Of a stretch of DNA of 64,000 nt, positions 15,396 through 24,648 are shown piece after piece. Positions within the stretch are counted from its first letter, which is position 1. Every line of letters begins with the position of its first letter. Below the pieces are notes generated by a model, which was given only the letters and a program-made list of their open reading frames with translations, was not told the DNA's origin and ran no database searches. The DNA comes from Methanosarcina sp. 2.H.T.1A.6 (lineage in GTDB: Archaea; Halobacteriota; Methanosarcinia; Methanosarcinales; Methanosarcinaceae): NCBI RefSeq assembly GCF_000979455.1, contig NZ_JJOY01000038.1, positions 24,682 to 88,681 on the forward strand. The letters are read 5' to 3'. Made by a program: the position numbers and the translations under genes.

Positions 15396-16676
15396 TCAAG
15401 AGTCACTGGCTTTTTGCCGGCTGATTCTCGAAAGGATTTCGATCTTGATTTCAAGAGCAGGAACAAAGCCCGGTTTCAATTCGAGGGCTCTGTTGCAGCT
15501 TTTCAGGGCTTCTTCTTGTTTGTTCATTTCTAAAAGGACAAGTCCCCTGCCTGCCCAGAGGCCGGGATCTTCCGGGGTAGACTGAAGAGCCGTATCGTAT
15601 GCTGCCAGAGCCTCCTCAAACCTGCCCAGCCTGGAAAACAGGCTGCTGATACATTTCAGGGCTTCCAGGTAATCAGGCCTGATTTTGAGGGCTGAACTGT
15701 ATGCTTCAAGGGCTTCTTCTTTCCGGTCAAGTGCAGAAAGGATTGAGCCTTTTCCTGCCCAGGCTTCGGCGTATTCGGGGTTCCTCTTGAGCACTTTTTC
15801 GTAGCCTTCAAGCGCTTCTTCAAGTCTGCCAAGCCTGGCAAGAATAACTCCTTTATTGTCCCATGCAATTTCAAAAGCCGGTTCAAGCTCAATTACCCTG
15901 TCATAAGCACCTATTGCTTCTTCAAGCCGCCCCATTTCCGAGAGGATTACACCCCTGTTGTACCAGACCCTGAAGTCATCAGGGACTATTTCAAGCACTT
16001 GCTCTGTAAGCTTCAGGGCAGCTTCAAACCTTCTTGCCTTATAGAGCAGTATGGCTTTCTGAAAGAGCGCTGTGGCGTTCTGAGAGTCCTTTTCAAGCAT
16101 CTCAGTACAGGCCTGAAGTTCGTCGAAAAAAGGGAGGGAAGCATAAAGGTCCCTTACAGCCAGAAAAAGGGGAAGGAGTTCATACTTTTTTCCATCAACC
16201 ATCAAGGTTTTTGTTCCGGGATCGTATGAAAAAACCGCTGGCTCCTGCTGGCTGGGGTTTTCTTCCAGGGAATTTCCTTCTATTCTTTTACTTTCTCCTT
16301 CTATTCTTTTACTGTCCCCTTCTATTCTTTTACCTTCTCCTTCTATTCTTTTACTGTCCCCTTCTATTCTTTTACCTTCCAGTGTACGTTCCATTTCTTT
16401 AAACACTGTTTCCAGTCCTGAGAAAGCAGCAGGGTAAAAGAGAGAATCGTTTTTAATATAAAGTACTGATCTCAGATATTTCCTGATCTTTTTATTATTG
16501 CTGCTCCAGAGGACCTTTGAGATGTCTTCTGCCTCCTTCAAAAACTTCTGCAGACAGAGTCTCAAGGATAAGAGACTTTCTGAACGCTCAAGGGTGTTGA
16601 AAGCTGAAATCGCTGCTCTGGAATGTTCTCTGAGTTCGCTCAGATAATTCTCTGTTCTGGAGGGATTAACTTCCAT
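15396..16676 (-). CDS. TPR protein with in-frame minisatellite linker
   Basis: 426 residues in three parts: a helical N-terminal region (1-100); a linker with five 7-residue KRIEG-x-x repeats (about residues 100-134); and a C-terminal solenoid of about seven TPRs from residue ~180 ('WYNRGVILSEMGRLEEAI', 'WDNKGVILARLGRLEEAL', 'WAGKGSILSALDRKEEAL'). Likely an adaptor. ATG 16676. It is downstream of the PASTA protein gene on the same strand. The linker repeat number is expected to vary between strains because it is encoded by identical-length 21-bp units. Confidence 0.88.
   Translation of the reverse strand: MEVNPSRTENYLSELREHSRAAISAFNTLERSESLLSLRLCLQKFLKEAEDISKVLWSSNNKKIRKYLRSVLYIKNDSLFYPAAFSGLETVFKEMERTLEGKRIEGDSKRIEGEGKRIEGDSKRIEGESKRIEGNSLEENPSQQEPAVFSYDPGTKTLMVDGKKYELLPLFLAVRDLYASLPFFDELQACTEMLEKDSQNATALFQKAILLYKARRFEAALKLTEQVLEIVPDDFRVWYNRGVILSEMGRLEEAIGAYDRVIELEPAFEIAWDNKGVILARLGRLEEALEGYEKVLKRNPEYAEAWAGKGSILSALDRKEEALEAYSSALKIRPDYLEALKCISSLFSRLGRFEEALAAYDTALQSTPEDPGLWAGRGLVLLEMNKQEEALKSCNRALELKPGFVPALEIKIEILSRISRQKASDS
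16276..16380 (-). repeat. 21-bp x5 minisatellite coding for KRIEG repeats
   Basis: Five consecutive 21-bp units (16276, 16297, 16318, 16339, 16360), near-identical, inside the TPR gene. Being a multiple of three, copy changes keep the frame and lengthen or shorten a charged linker. Confidence 0.9.
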
Positions 16677-16700
16677 CTTAAAGCCCTTCTTACCCTTTTC

Positions 16701-17204
16701 TTAATCGTTGTCGGAAATATAGCTGCATACCGATTTTCTGTCAAGGGAGGGCAAAGACTTACCTTTTGATGCAACAACCAGCTTTACGGATGATCCTGCT
16801 GGCAGTTTTGTCCCTGGTTGTGGTTCCTGCCTGAGCACTTCCCCTGCCATAACTCCTATAGGTAAAACCTCTTTCTTTTCAACGACCTCTCCTGCTGAAA
16901 GCCCCGCCTCTTCCAGAGTTTTTCTGGCGTTTTCAAGGGGCTGCCTTATAACATTGGGAACCTCCACATTTCCTGTAAAAGTTCCGGGACTGGCTTTTAT
17001 TTCCGGCCCCTGCGCACCTTCGCTTTCTCCGAGCACTTCTTCAAGCAAGTCGATTGCCCCACTGATCCTTAGAAGGGTTTCGCCCAGGGCTTTCTTCCTG
17101 TTTTCGAGTTCTGCAAGCTTTAAATCAATATCTTTGAGGATTTTCTGCCCGGATTCATATTCTGCTCTGAGCTCCACTAAACGCTTTTCAAGTTGTGCAT
17201 CCAT
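16701..17204 (-). CDS. coiled-coil protein with C-terminal PASTA domain
   Basis: 167 residues from ATG 17204. Residues 1-60 form a heptad-rich coiled coil (MDAQLEKRLVELRAEYES... with DIDLKLAELENRKKAL); about 80-150 is one PASTA domain ('VEVPNVIRQPLENARKTLE ... VLRQEPQPGTKLPAGSSVKLVVA'). PASTA domains bind cell-wall fragments in bacterial kinases; archaeal roles are unclear. No signal peptide is evident, so it is probably cytoplasmic. The frame extends upstream to 17270, but the internal ATG gives the cleaner start; neither has a strong ribosome site. Confidence 0.8.
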   Translation of the reverse strand: MDAQLEKRLVELRAEYESGQKILKDIDLKLAELENRKKALGETLLRISGAIDLLEEVLGESEGAQGPEIKASPGTFTGNVEVPNVIRQPLENARKTLEEAGLSAGEVVEKKEVLPIGVMAGEVLRQEPQPGTKLPAGSSVKLVVASKGKSLPSLDRKSVCSYISDND

Positions 17205-17559
17205 AGTGCTTGTAAACCCCTTTAAATTTGTTATTTTTATAGTAAATGCGAATCGGTCTTCAGTTTTCAATCAGTTTTCAGCTGTGGTTTATTATTGACA
17301 TTTAGCTGTTTGCTTTCGACTTTTCCACTTTCTGCGGTTCTATATTCTCTTTTTCACGTTCTACGCTTCAATTAGTACTTAACCCATTTGTTTTATTCTC
17401 TTTACAATTTCAACCCAATACATTTTAAGTTTTATATTTTACACATGAGCGAGAATTTTATGGAAGTTAGTCAATTTCACCGCATGAGTCAGCCATACCC
17501 TGAATGATTTATACGGAAACAACCCGGTCCAGAAAACGGATCATCCGGCTTTCTCTTCT

Positions 17560-17609
17560 TCTGCCACACAGGTTGTGGCCGGCCTGCTGCCAGGTAAGAA
17601 AAAACAATG
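17560..17609 (+). repeat. partial copy of dispersed GC-rich repeat
   Basis: A GGCCGGCCTGCTGCCAGG block followed by A-rich sequence, matching the left core of the longer elements. The remainder of the 17205-17650 gap is AT-rich with no gene seen. Confidence 0.5.
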
Positions 17610-17650
17610 TCCGAACTTATTGGTAATACAATTAAGAGAACACGGATATC

Positions 17651-19039
17651 TTAAAAGAAGTAAAGGATTACAGGCAGTAAAATAACGCCCATTGCATGGG
17701 ATTTCCTGACTTTCATAAAAGACGGGAGCATGCCTATGGGGGTAGAAATTACAAAGAGGAAGAGCCCGAAAAACCCTGTAAAAAGAAAGACCGTTATTGC
17801 AAGCCCTGCAAGGACACCGGCACAGAGTTTTGTGTAGTCAAGTTTTTGAAGCATATGGTGGGCGTTATTCCCTATCCAGACTGTGGAAAAATACGAAAAC
17901 AGGGAGGTAAGGAGGATAGCGGTAAAAAAGAGCAGTATTACCTGAAAACCAAGTGACCCGATACCCAGGATTTCATTCACAGCAGCCATTGCACCGCTGC
18001 GGGTCTTTCCTATAACCAGGAGGGCTACCAGCCCGAAAATAGCATTTGAAGTATTTACTCCGGAAACCGAGACAATGAACTCCTTTGAGCTTTCAAGAGT
18101 TTGGCGATCTGCATAGGGGTCGGAAAAAAGAGAGGATTTTTGTCCTCCGGGCACAGGTTCGGAAGTTTCTTTATTTATGGACCTTCTGTCGAAGTCAGAC
18201 CTTACAAAGAGCCCTGCCAGAAGGGCAGCAATAGCAGAAGAAACTCCGGGCAGCCAGGCTACAAGGGAACCTGCAGTGCTGCCAGTAAATACTCCTCTCA
18301 GGATCCTTTTTCGAGAAAGTTCAAATCTTGAGACGGATTCTTTGGGAATCTCGGAGCTTGTGAGGAGGCTTATAATGAGCTGGGATGCCCCGAAAAGTCC
18401 GCTGAGGAGAGGTAGGAGCACGGATGCCTGCCCAAGGCTTATGAAGGGAACCAGCAGGTTTTCTCTGGAAAAAGCAAAGAGCCCCAGAGCTCCTGTGATC
18501 AAAAACAGGAAGAGGGCAAAAGCTTTGGACCTGTATTTTGCAAGTGGGCCCTGCCCCTCTACTTCCTCGCCTTTCTCGCTCGCAAGCATGATAAATACAA
18601 TCGTGAGCAGAACCCATGCCATATACTCTTGCAGGTAAGGGTAAATAGCCCCGAAGAAAAGAGAAAAAGGCAATACAAAGAGCATGGATGCAACCACCGA
18701 GCCTGCACTCCCGAGGGCAGAGAGACGTACCGCTTCTGCACCTGCGCCTTCAAGTAAAAGCCTGTGCCCTGGGAGGACTGCAAGCGCTGTGTCTCCGTCA
18801 GGTGCTCCTAAAAACACAGACGGAATTATGTCATGAAACGTATGTGAGACAGCGTTTGAGAGGATTATAAGGGCAATGTAAAAAGGGGCAATTCCTTTCT
18901 CAGCCAGAAAAGGCGCAAGAGCTACAAGTGCAAGTGCAAAATTATTTGTATGTATGCCAGGCAAAAGCCCTGAAAATATGCCAAGCAGATAGCCTGCAAG
19001 AACAGAACAAAGGAGCAAGAATAAAGAAACTTCTTCCAC
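17651..19039 (-). CDS. TctA-like / DUF112-related archaeal membrane permease
   Basis: 462 residues with about 11-12 hydrophobic helices. The 'GIFSGLLPGIHTNN' and 'GSTAGSLVAWLPGVSSAIA' glycine/proline loops, in two halves, resemble the duplicated 'GxxPGxG' elements of the TctA tripartite tricarboxylate transporter family and the archaeal COG1784 group. Transport substrate unknown; no periplasmic binding partner or TctB is adjacent. The start is GTG 19039 with a weak ribosome site. Monocistronic by position. Confidence 0.75.
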   Translation of the reverse strand: MEEVSLFLLLCSVLAGYLLGIFSGLLPGIHTNNFALALVALAPFLAEKGIAPFYIALIILSNAVSHTFHDIIPSVFLGAPDGDTALAVLPGHRLLLEGAGAEAVRLSALGSAGSVVASMLFVLPFSLFFGAIYPYLQEYMAWVLLTIVFIMLASEKGEEVEGQGPLAKYRSKAFALFLFLITGALGLFAFSRENLLVPFISLGQASVLLPLLSGLFGASQLIISLLTSSEIPKESVSRFELSRKRILRGVFTGSTAGSLVAWLPGVSSAIAALLAGLFVRSDFDRRSINKETSEPVPGGQKSSLFSDPYADRQTLESSKEFIVSVSGVNTSNAIFGLVALLVIGKTRSGAMAAVNEILGIGSLGFQVILLFFTAILLTSLFSYFSTVWIGNNAHHMLQKLDYTKLCAGVLAGLAITVFLFTGFFGLFLFVISTPIGMLPSFMKVRKSHAMGVILLPVILYFF

Positions 19040-20380
19040 TCAGCAGGCACCCCAGAAAATAATCTCTTTAAAATCCAATCAACTTATTAGAAGACTTTAT
19101 ACACTTACTATTAATAATTAATCTTGCTACGGAATATATTTTGTTTCAGAGAATGTATATTTAAAGTCTGAAACGGTTTATTTGAAACTGATATACATAT
19201 TCATACAGCGAAGAAATCAGAATAAATAAATTGTAAGAGAACAGAACTAATAAATAGAAAGAGATTGAACAGAGAATGAGAAACATAGAACATAAGAAAG
19301 AGATGAAAGAAGAAACAAGAAGAATCCGAAAAAATAACTTAAGTAAACTTGATCAAAATATAAATTTAAGAACAGAAATTTTGGATTTAATATTATAAAT
19401 AGGTTTCCTTTATAATAATGCCCTTTTACTGGACGGATGGCTCTCCGGCGGAAGATATAAATAATAGGATTTGCCAGCGCAAACAATTTTAGTTTACCGA
19501 TGCGATCAGCCACTTGAAAATTTTGAAGGTGCTTTATTACATCAAAGAAAAAGAAAAATCATTTCCACTTATGTTTTATATCTAACAGTTATACTATAAC
19601 ACGTAGTTCTAAATGCTAATATTGAATGGGGTTCATGAGAGCATTTAGCAAAAAACAGCAGATCAGGACAAATGAGGTTCGCCATTCCTCAATCCTGTTA
19701 TGCGCAACCCGGAACCCTGCCCGTATGAGGTGACGATCGAGGTTTTTTGCCATTCCTCAGTCACCGACGCCGGGAGAGGTTTCACAGCCGGAAGCCGGTT
19801 GGGGTTCGCCATTCCTCAACCGGCCCCCGCAGATATCAGAAGCAACGGAGAAGTGAGAGGCAAATCCCTCTCCAAAACTATTTTTACCTCTCACTTCACC
19901 CTGTTTTCTAAACTATCCCACTCTGTTATTCTGACTGTGAAGTAAATCCTCTTTCTATTTCCAGATGTACGGCTTGCTCCGTAACCACATCCCATGATTT
20001 TTGCTTTCGGAAATTTCCTCAATCTTCAGCCTCGATCTTTCAATCTTTACACCTTTAGGTCAGTCTTCTTTTTGTTTTCTTTTATCTCCCTCTCTGATTA
20101 CCTCTGCCTCTCCTGACTCTCCCCTGCCCGGATGCTCCTCTATAATATCACTACCTCTCCCAGGCAGTTTCTCTTTTTTGTCACTTCCCCTTCCCAGTTG
20201 ATTATGCCTCTTCTCATCCCCTCTTTTCGGTCTTTTTACTTTATTCCCAGGATTTTTCCGATCTATTTTTTGTTCTATGATATTTTCTCTTACTCAAAAG
20301 AACTTATCCGGCTTCGATTCTTGCCGCTGTTCCAGAGAGTGCTTCTCTTTACCTGAAAGAATCTCTTTTTTCAGCTGCTT
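19040..20380. other. long non-coding region
   Basis: No convincing gene in 1.3 kb; possible ORFs (for example minus 19247-19513) lack homology-like composition and ribosome sites. It holds three hairpins with a shared loop (19673-19823). From about 20000 to 20380 it is pyrimidine-rich on the plus strand, downstream of the pirin gene. Confidence 0.5.
19673..19823 (+). other. three hairpins sharing a GCCATT loop with different stems
   Basis: Copy 1: TGAGG (19673-19677), loop TTCGCCATT, CCTCA (19687-19691). Copy 2: GAGG (19739-19742), loop ending GCCATT, CCTC (19755-19758). Copy 3: CCGGTTGGGG (19795-19804), loop TTCGCCATT, CCTCAACCGG (19814-19823) with one G-U pair. Loops are conserved while outer stems change with pairing kept, which suggests structured RNA. 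Read directly; whether it is transcribed is unknown. Confidence 0.55.
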
Positions 20381-21115
20381 TCATCTTTTTGCCTGTTTTT
20401 TGGACCCTTGCCGGGGAACATCAATAAGGAAAAATTCTGCAGGCGTGCCGGAAGAAACAGCTTCCATATGGATAGCCTGTTCCAGGTCAATGCGAGCCTG
20501 ATCTCCCTGTCCTATCCTCTGGCCATTGACAGAGAGCTCACCGGCAGAAATGTAAATAAAAATGCAGCGTTTCTCCTGTGAATTAAAGTGGATAATGTTC
20601 CCCTTTTCGAGACAGGATCGGAAAATTGTTGCATCGGCATTTATCTTCAGGGCGTGCTCAAAACCCTGACCTGAAGCAAGGGGAAGTAACTGGTTCTTCC
20701 ACCCCGATTCCTCAAATTTTTTCTGCGAGTACGCAGGCTCAAGGCGGCTTCCTGAGGGTAAAATCCAGATCTGGTAAAAATGTAGAGGTTCCTTTCCTGT
20801 GTTCAGCTCAGAATGCTGTATTCCGGTACCTGCGGTAATGCACTGCACCTCTCCTTTTCCAAGGACTCCTTTATTCCCCATATTGTCTTCATGCGTTATC
20901 TCCCCTTCAAGCACAACCGATATAATTTCCATCTCGGAGTGCGGGTGAGTTGAAAAACCTCTGCCCTGCTGCACAGTATCGTCATTAAAAACGCACAGGC
21001 TTCCGAACCGGACATTATCCGGATCATAATAATTTGAAAAAGAAAAAAGCATGTAACTCTTCAGCCATCCGGAATCCTCAAGATGCCTGGTTTCTGCCGG
21101 AATGATTCTTATTAT
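20381..21115 (-). CDS. pirin-family cupin protein, probable ATA start
   Basis: 244 residues from 21115. The N-terminal cupin has the iron-binding set 'THPHSEMEIISVVLEGEITHED' and 'GTGIQHSELN' (His, His, His, Glu), as in pirin/YhhW quercetinase-type proteins; a second cupin lies at the C-terminus. Homology-like sequence 'RIIPAETRHLEDSGWLKSY' continues upstream of the first ATG (21052), as expected for YhhW-like N-termini. No ATG/GTG/TTG is available there; ATA 21113-21115 lies 7 nt after AAAGGGGG. Function in archaea unknown. If only the ATG at 21052 is used, the protein loses about 21 conserved residues. Confidence 0.85.
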   Translation of the reverse strand: MIRIIPAETRHLEDSGWLKSYMLFSFSNYYDPDNVRFGSLCVFNDDTVQQGRGFSTHPHSEMEIISVVLEGEITHEDNMGNKGVLGKGEVQCITAGTGIQHSELNTGKEPLHFYQIWILPSGSRLEPAYSQKKFEESGWKNQLLPLASGQGFEHALKINADATIFRSCLEKGNIIHFNSQEKRCIFIYISAGELSVNGQRIGQGDQARIDLEQAIHMEAVSSGTPAEFFLIDVPRQGSKKQAKR

Positions 21116-21366
21116 AAAGAAGCCCCCTTTCCTATTTCCCCTGTAATTATTTGAATACTGAGTAATAAGTAAGGTTTGATTGCTGAAAAGGATATACCTT
21201 TTGGAAACATAGTTTAGGAATTAAGTTGAGGAAGCCTTCTGAGGCAGATATAAAAAATACTTCGGCTTCTCCAAAAGGCACGTAAAAAACCATATATACG
21301 AGGTGTCCCTTTCCTAAAGCAGCCTGTCACAATTAAAATTCTTCATATCAATGAATAATTATTTAA

Positions 21367-21512
21367 AATGCTCCTAAATCTCTCTAAATACTCTTTAATC
21401 TCCCCAAACCTCTCTAAATACTCTTTAATCTCCCTAAATACCCTTTAATCTCCCTAAATACTCTTTAATCTCTCTAAATGTCCCTTAATATCTCTAAATG
21501 TCTCTAAATACG
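21367..21512. repeat. degenerate tandem repeats of TCTCTAAATACTCTTTAA type
   Basis: About eight 17-23 bp units built from TC(T/C)CTAAATA and CTTTAATCTCC blocks, ending about 90 bp before the ncsA start. They fill much of the 21116-21605 gap, which shows no gene. Confidence 0.7.
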
Positions 21513-21605
21513 TACGGCTATTTATAAATGTGCCCTGTACATACGTATCTCCCGTTTTTTCCAGATTATTCATAAGTAGAAAAAAGGATTTCAAAAGGAT
21601 TTCAA

Positions 21606-22514
21606 ATGACAATTAAATGTAAAAAATGTAACCATGAAGCTGTTATTTTTCAAAAATACTCCGGTATGCATCTCTGCAAAAGACATTTTATAGAGGACGT
21701 TGAAAGGAAAATAAAGCTGACAATCCGGAAAGAGTACAACATCAAGAAAAATGATGTAATAGCCGTTGCTCTGAGTGGGGGAAAGGACAGCTCAGTTGCT
21801 CTCTATATAATGCATAAAATTCTGGGGGATAGGCCTGATATTCAGATCGTGGCAGTTTCAGTCGACGAGGGCATACACGGATATCGTCCCCACTCCCTTG
21901 AACTTGCAAAACAGCTTACAGAAACGCTCGGAGTCCGGCACATCATAAAGTCTTTTAAAGACGAACATGGGGTTACAATGGACGAACTGGCTGTAATGAA
22001 CCGGGAAAAAGGTACATGCAGCTACTGCGGAGTTCTCAGGAAAAGCGTCCTTAACAGGGCAGCGCTTGAAATAGGGGCAACGAAACTGGTAACAGGGCAC
22101 AACCTGGACGATGAAGCCCAGACCATTCTCCTCAACCACTTCAGGGGAGATATGGAACGAATGGTCAGGCTTTCTCCTTCTGCAGCAATCGAAGGGCTCG
22201 TAATGAGGGCAAAACCCCTGCGGAATATTCCTGAAAAGGAAGTGGCACTCTATGCCCTGATAAACTCCCTGCCTGTGGACTTCAGCGAGTGCCCGTATGC
22301 GGGAGAAGCCCTTCGAGGGGAAATCAGAGAACTGTTAAACAGCTTTGAGAAAAACCATCCCGGCACCAAGTATTCCCTTCTCCGCGGCTTTGACAAGCTC
22401 GTAGGAGCCCTTGCAAAGGAGCTCCCTCCTGCAAAAATCGACAAGTGCAGGATCTGCGGGGATACCTGCACCGAAGATATCTGCCAAGCGTGTAAACTGC
22501 TCGGCAGGACCTGA
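21606..22514 (+). CDS. ncsA: NcsA/TtuA-type tRNA 2-thiouridine synthetase
   Basis: 302 residues. N-terminal zinc finger (C-x2-C 'CKKCNH', plus C and H near 26-30), PP-loop ATPase SGGKDSS at ~57, catalytic cysteines 'TCSYCGVLRK', 'GHNLDDEAQTILLN', and a C-terminal zinc ribbon 'CRICGDTC...CQAC'. The family adenylates U34 of tRNA and inserts sulfur supplied by ubiquitin-like proteins or sulfide. ATG 21606 is used. It stands alone, preceded by the tandem-repeat array. Confidence 0.93.
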   Translation: MTIKCKKCNHEAVIFQKYSGMHLCKRHFIEDVERKIKLTIRKEYNIKKNDVIAVALSGGKDSSVALYIMHKILGDRPDIQIVAVSVDEGIHGYRPHSLELAKQLTETLGVRHIIKSFKDEHGVTMDELAVMNREKGTCSYCGVLRKSVLNRAALEIGATKLVTGHNLDDEAQTILLNHFRGDMERMVRLSPSAAIEGLVMRAKPLRNIPEKEVALYALINSLPVDFSECPYAGEALRGEIRELLNSFEKNHPGTKYSLLRGFDKLVGALAKELPPAKIDKCRICGDTCTEDICQACKLLGRT

Positions 22515-22638
22515 ATAAAAGCAGAAAATATAGAAAGCAGAATAAATAGAAAAGAAAAAAAATCGAAAAAAAGCAGAAAAAAAGCAGAAAAAATAGAAAA
22601 GAAAAAAAATCGAAAAAAGTGTGGATTTCAGGAGCCTT

Positions 22639-23544
22639 TTAGAACCCATCCGGATCGGAAAGCAGGTCATAATGGTTATAAAGCTCCCTTTCCTCCCCGG
22701 CCAGGTAAAGGCGCGTCCACAGGACAGCAGTAAGCGGCTGCAGTACGAGCAGCGGGATGATATATGTAATTCCTGAGATCAGAGTGCTTTCCGAACCCAG
22801 AAGCTCCCCGACAAGACCATTGGCTAAAGCCAGCCCGACGGTAATTATCCAGATTAAGAAAACATCGAGTTTATTCTTCTTGAAAAACCTGTAACCTGCT
22901 TTTAGAGCGTCAAGAGGATCAAGTTCGTCGATCACGAGGGCGTAAGGGGCAAGGGAAAGTACGATATTTATGGTCAGGCTATAGATTCCCCAGACAAGGA
23001 TTCCTATAGCGAGTGCTCCCATACCTTCCACAACTGCTTCCGGATTCATTATCAGACCGCTCAGGTCCCCGATTGTAAGGGCTCCAGGCACTATGAATAC
23101 AATGCCCGCAAGAAGCATCAGGGTGACCAGCAGGCTTGTGAGGAAAAGCCTGAAAGCGTTTTTCGAACCGGACCTGAACATATCGGATAGTACGGTATCT
23201 CCGGTCTCAGAAGCCTTTTTTGCCATCCCGATTGCCCCTGCTGTGAAAAATGCCTGTAAGAACATGCCAAGCAGGGAAAAAACGATAATTGCCAGCACCG
23301 AGACTGCCATGTTGTCCCTAAATCCTTCCCAGAGCATATTATAAAGTTCTGCGGGAGGGAGAGTAGAAGGGTCAGCTATGCTTCCTGTGTTTGAGGCAAA
23401 GAGCAGGAAACCCATTAAACCAAAGAAAAAGACATAAACAATTAAACTAACAAAAAAATTAAGGATAAATGGAATACAAATGTTTAAATTCCTGGTCCAG
23501 GTCTTGAAGCCTCTGTTAAGTGTTGTTCCAAAATCTTCATGCAT
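22639..23544 (-). CDS. six-helix membrane protein (DUF7847/GlpQ-membrane-domain-like)
   Basis: 301 residues with six hydrophobic segments: about 21-48, 80-105, 130-155, 178-205, 224-250 and 258-285. 'GFKTWTRNLNICIPFI' at the N-terminus and 'DALKAGYRFFKKNKLDVFLIW' before helix 5 are typical of a broad archaeal family of predicted membrane proteins. No enzyme motif seen. The 123-bp gap to ncsA is nearly pure A/G with a duplicated 35-bp A-rich unit. Confidence 0.75.
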   Translation of the reverse strand: MHEDFGTTLNRGFKTWTRNLNICIPFILNFFVSLIVYVFFFGLMGFLLFASNTGSIADPSTLPPAELYNMLWEGFRDNMAVSVLAIIVFSLLGMFLQAFFTAGAIGMAKKASETGDTVLSDMFRSGSKNAFRLFLTSLLVTLMLLAGIVFIVPGALTIGDLSGLIMNPEAVVEGMGALAIGILVWGIYSLTINIVLSLAPYALVIDELDPLDALKAGYRFFKKNKLDVFLIWIITVGLALANGLVGELLGSESTLISGITYIIPLLVLQPLTAVLWTRLYLAGEERELYNHYDLLSDPDGF

Positions 23545-23731
23545 GTGAAATGACCTTCCGCTTATAAAGGCAGTGTTCCTGCCTGCCTCCTGGAATTCCG
23601 CTTTTACTTATTGTAAAAATCGGGCTGGTATGAAGGCTTACAGATACCATTTTCGGATACATATGCAGAAGATAAATATATAATCTCTTATTCAGGAAAA
23701 AACTAAATAAACAAACGCAGTAAGTGATTAT

Positions 23732-24241
23732 ATGAAAAAACTTGAATATTACAGAATTTCACAGGGCCATGAAAAATTCGAAACAAGCGACACTATTGAT
23801 GAAGTTATTGTCGTTGGCCACTGCCTGCTTAACCCCCTTGCAAGACTCAAAGGAGCAAAACCCGCCACCCCGGTTGACCCCAAAGGCGCAAACGTGATCC
23901 AGCTCCCCTGCCCCGAATCCATGTACCTTGGAATGAGGCGCCGGGAAATCACGAAAGACCAGCTCGACCACCCCTCCTACAGGCGCTTCTGCCGAAAAAT
24001 CTTCACCCCCCTTGCCGACATGCTTGAAGACCTCGCAGCCAACGGTATAAAGCTCAGGATTATCGGCGTCCCCAAAAGCCCCTCCTGCGGCGTATGTATT
24101 ACAAGCGTCGGCGGCGAGCCAGGAAAAGGAACAGAATTCCACCACAGCCATGCCCCGGGACCGGGTGTGTTTATGGAAGAGATTATAAAAGAGCTTGAAA
24201 GGCGCAATGTAAAGTTTGAGATAGAGGATGCCCACCAGTAA
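23732..24241 (+). CDS. TudS/DUF523-like putative desulfidase
   Basis: 169 residues. Three cysteine motifs are placed as in DUF523/TudS proteins: 'VGHCLLNPLARLKG' (~29-42), 'IQLPCPESMYLGMRR' (~57-71) and 'VPKSPSCGVC' (~114-123). TudS (2-thiouracil desulfidase) uses three such Cys to hold a [4Fe-4S] cluster. The lack of the usual 'xGxxxRYDG' makes this the CD3072-like branch. ATG 23732 is followed by a lone gene; its last ~15 codons are inside a segment duplicated at 25163. Confidence 0.72.
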   Translation: MKKLEYYRISQGHEKFETSDTIDEVIVVGHCLLNPLARLKGAKPATPVDPKGANVIQLPCPESMYLGMRRREITKDQLDHPSYRRFCRKIFTPLADMLEDLAANGIKLRIIGVPKSPSCGVCITSVGGEPGKGTEFHHSHAPGPGVFMEEIIKELERRNVKFEIEDAHQ

Positions 24242-24369
24242 AGAAATTGAGTAAAAATGCCAGCGTGAAAAATAATAATCCATTTTTACTTCAGTTCACC
24301 AGAACCACCGGAGTGAATCGGCTCGAAAAACCCCGGGCTCTCACCTGTTGTCGGAGGCGACCGGCTTTT
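24198..24369 (+). repeat. left copy of a ~172-bp direct repeat
   Basis: Runs from codons for the C-terminus of the TudS-like gene through its stop codon into downstream DNA ending GGCGACCGGCTTTT. It is about 90% identical by eye to 25163-25333. It includes 'GGAGTGAATCGGCTCG' and a GC-rich end that could terminate transcription. Confidence 0.9.
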
Positions 24370-24648
24370 CCTTGAAAATTTGCAGTCAATAAAGTAGAAG
24401 TCTGACCGTCCTTTTCACCTGAAGAAGTAAGGGAATGGCAGGGGTCTATTTTTCAAAGAGATTGATTTTTCAGATAAAAATGGTGAAACCAAATTACGCT
24501 TTTGATTATCTTAAGCAAACCATACTGATAATAGGTTAGAAGCCTTGCTTCGAAAAGTAAATCTTCCATTGAGACTTTTTATTATACAAATAATTAAATA
24601 AAAATCGAGTACAATTTTAAAATTCAGATGAACTTCAGTGGGGGAAAC

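Noticed and set aside
19673-19823. CRISPR array
   Set aside because: Spacing is uneven (about 65 and 60 bp), only the loop is conserved and there are no cas genes.
24370-24627. Transposase remnant in the 24370-24627 gap
   Set aside because: A short MVKPNYAFDYLKQ reading is visible, but there are no terminal repeats and no recognisable transposase motif.
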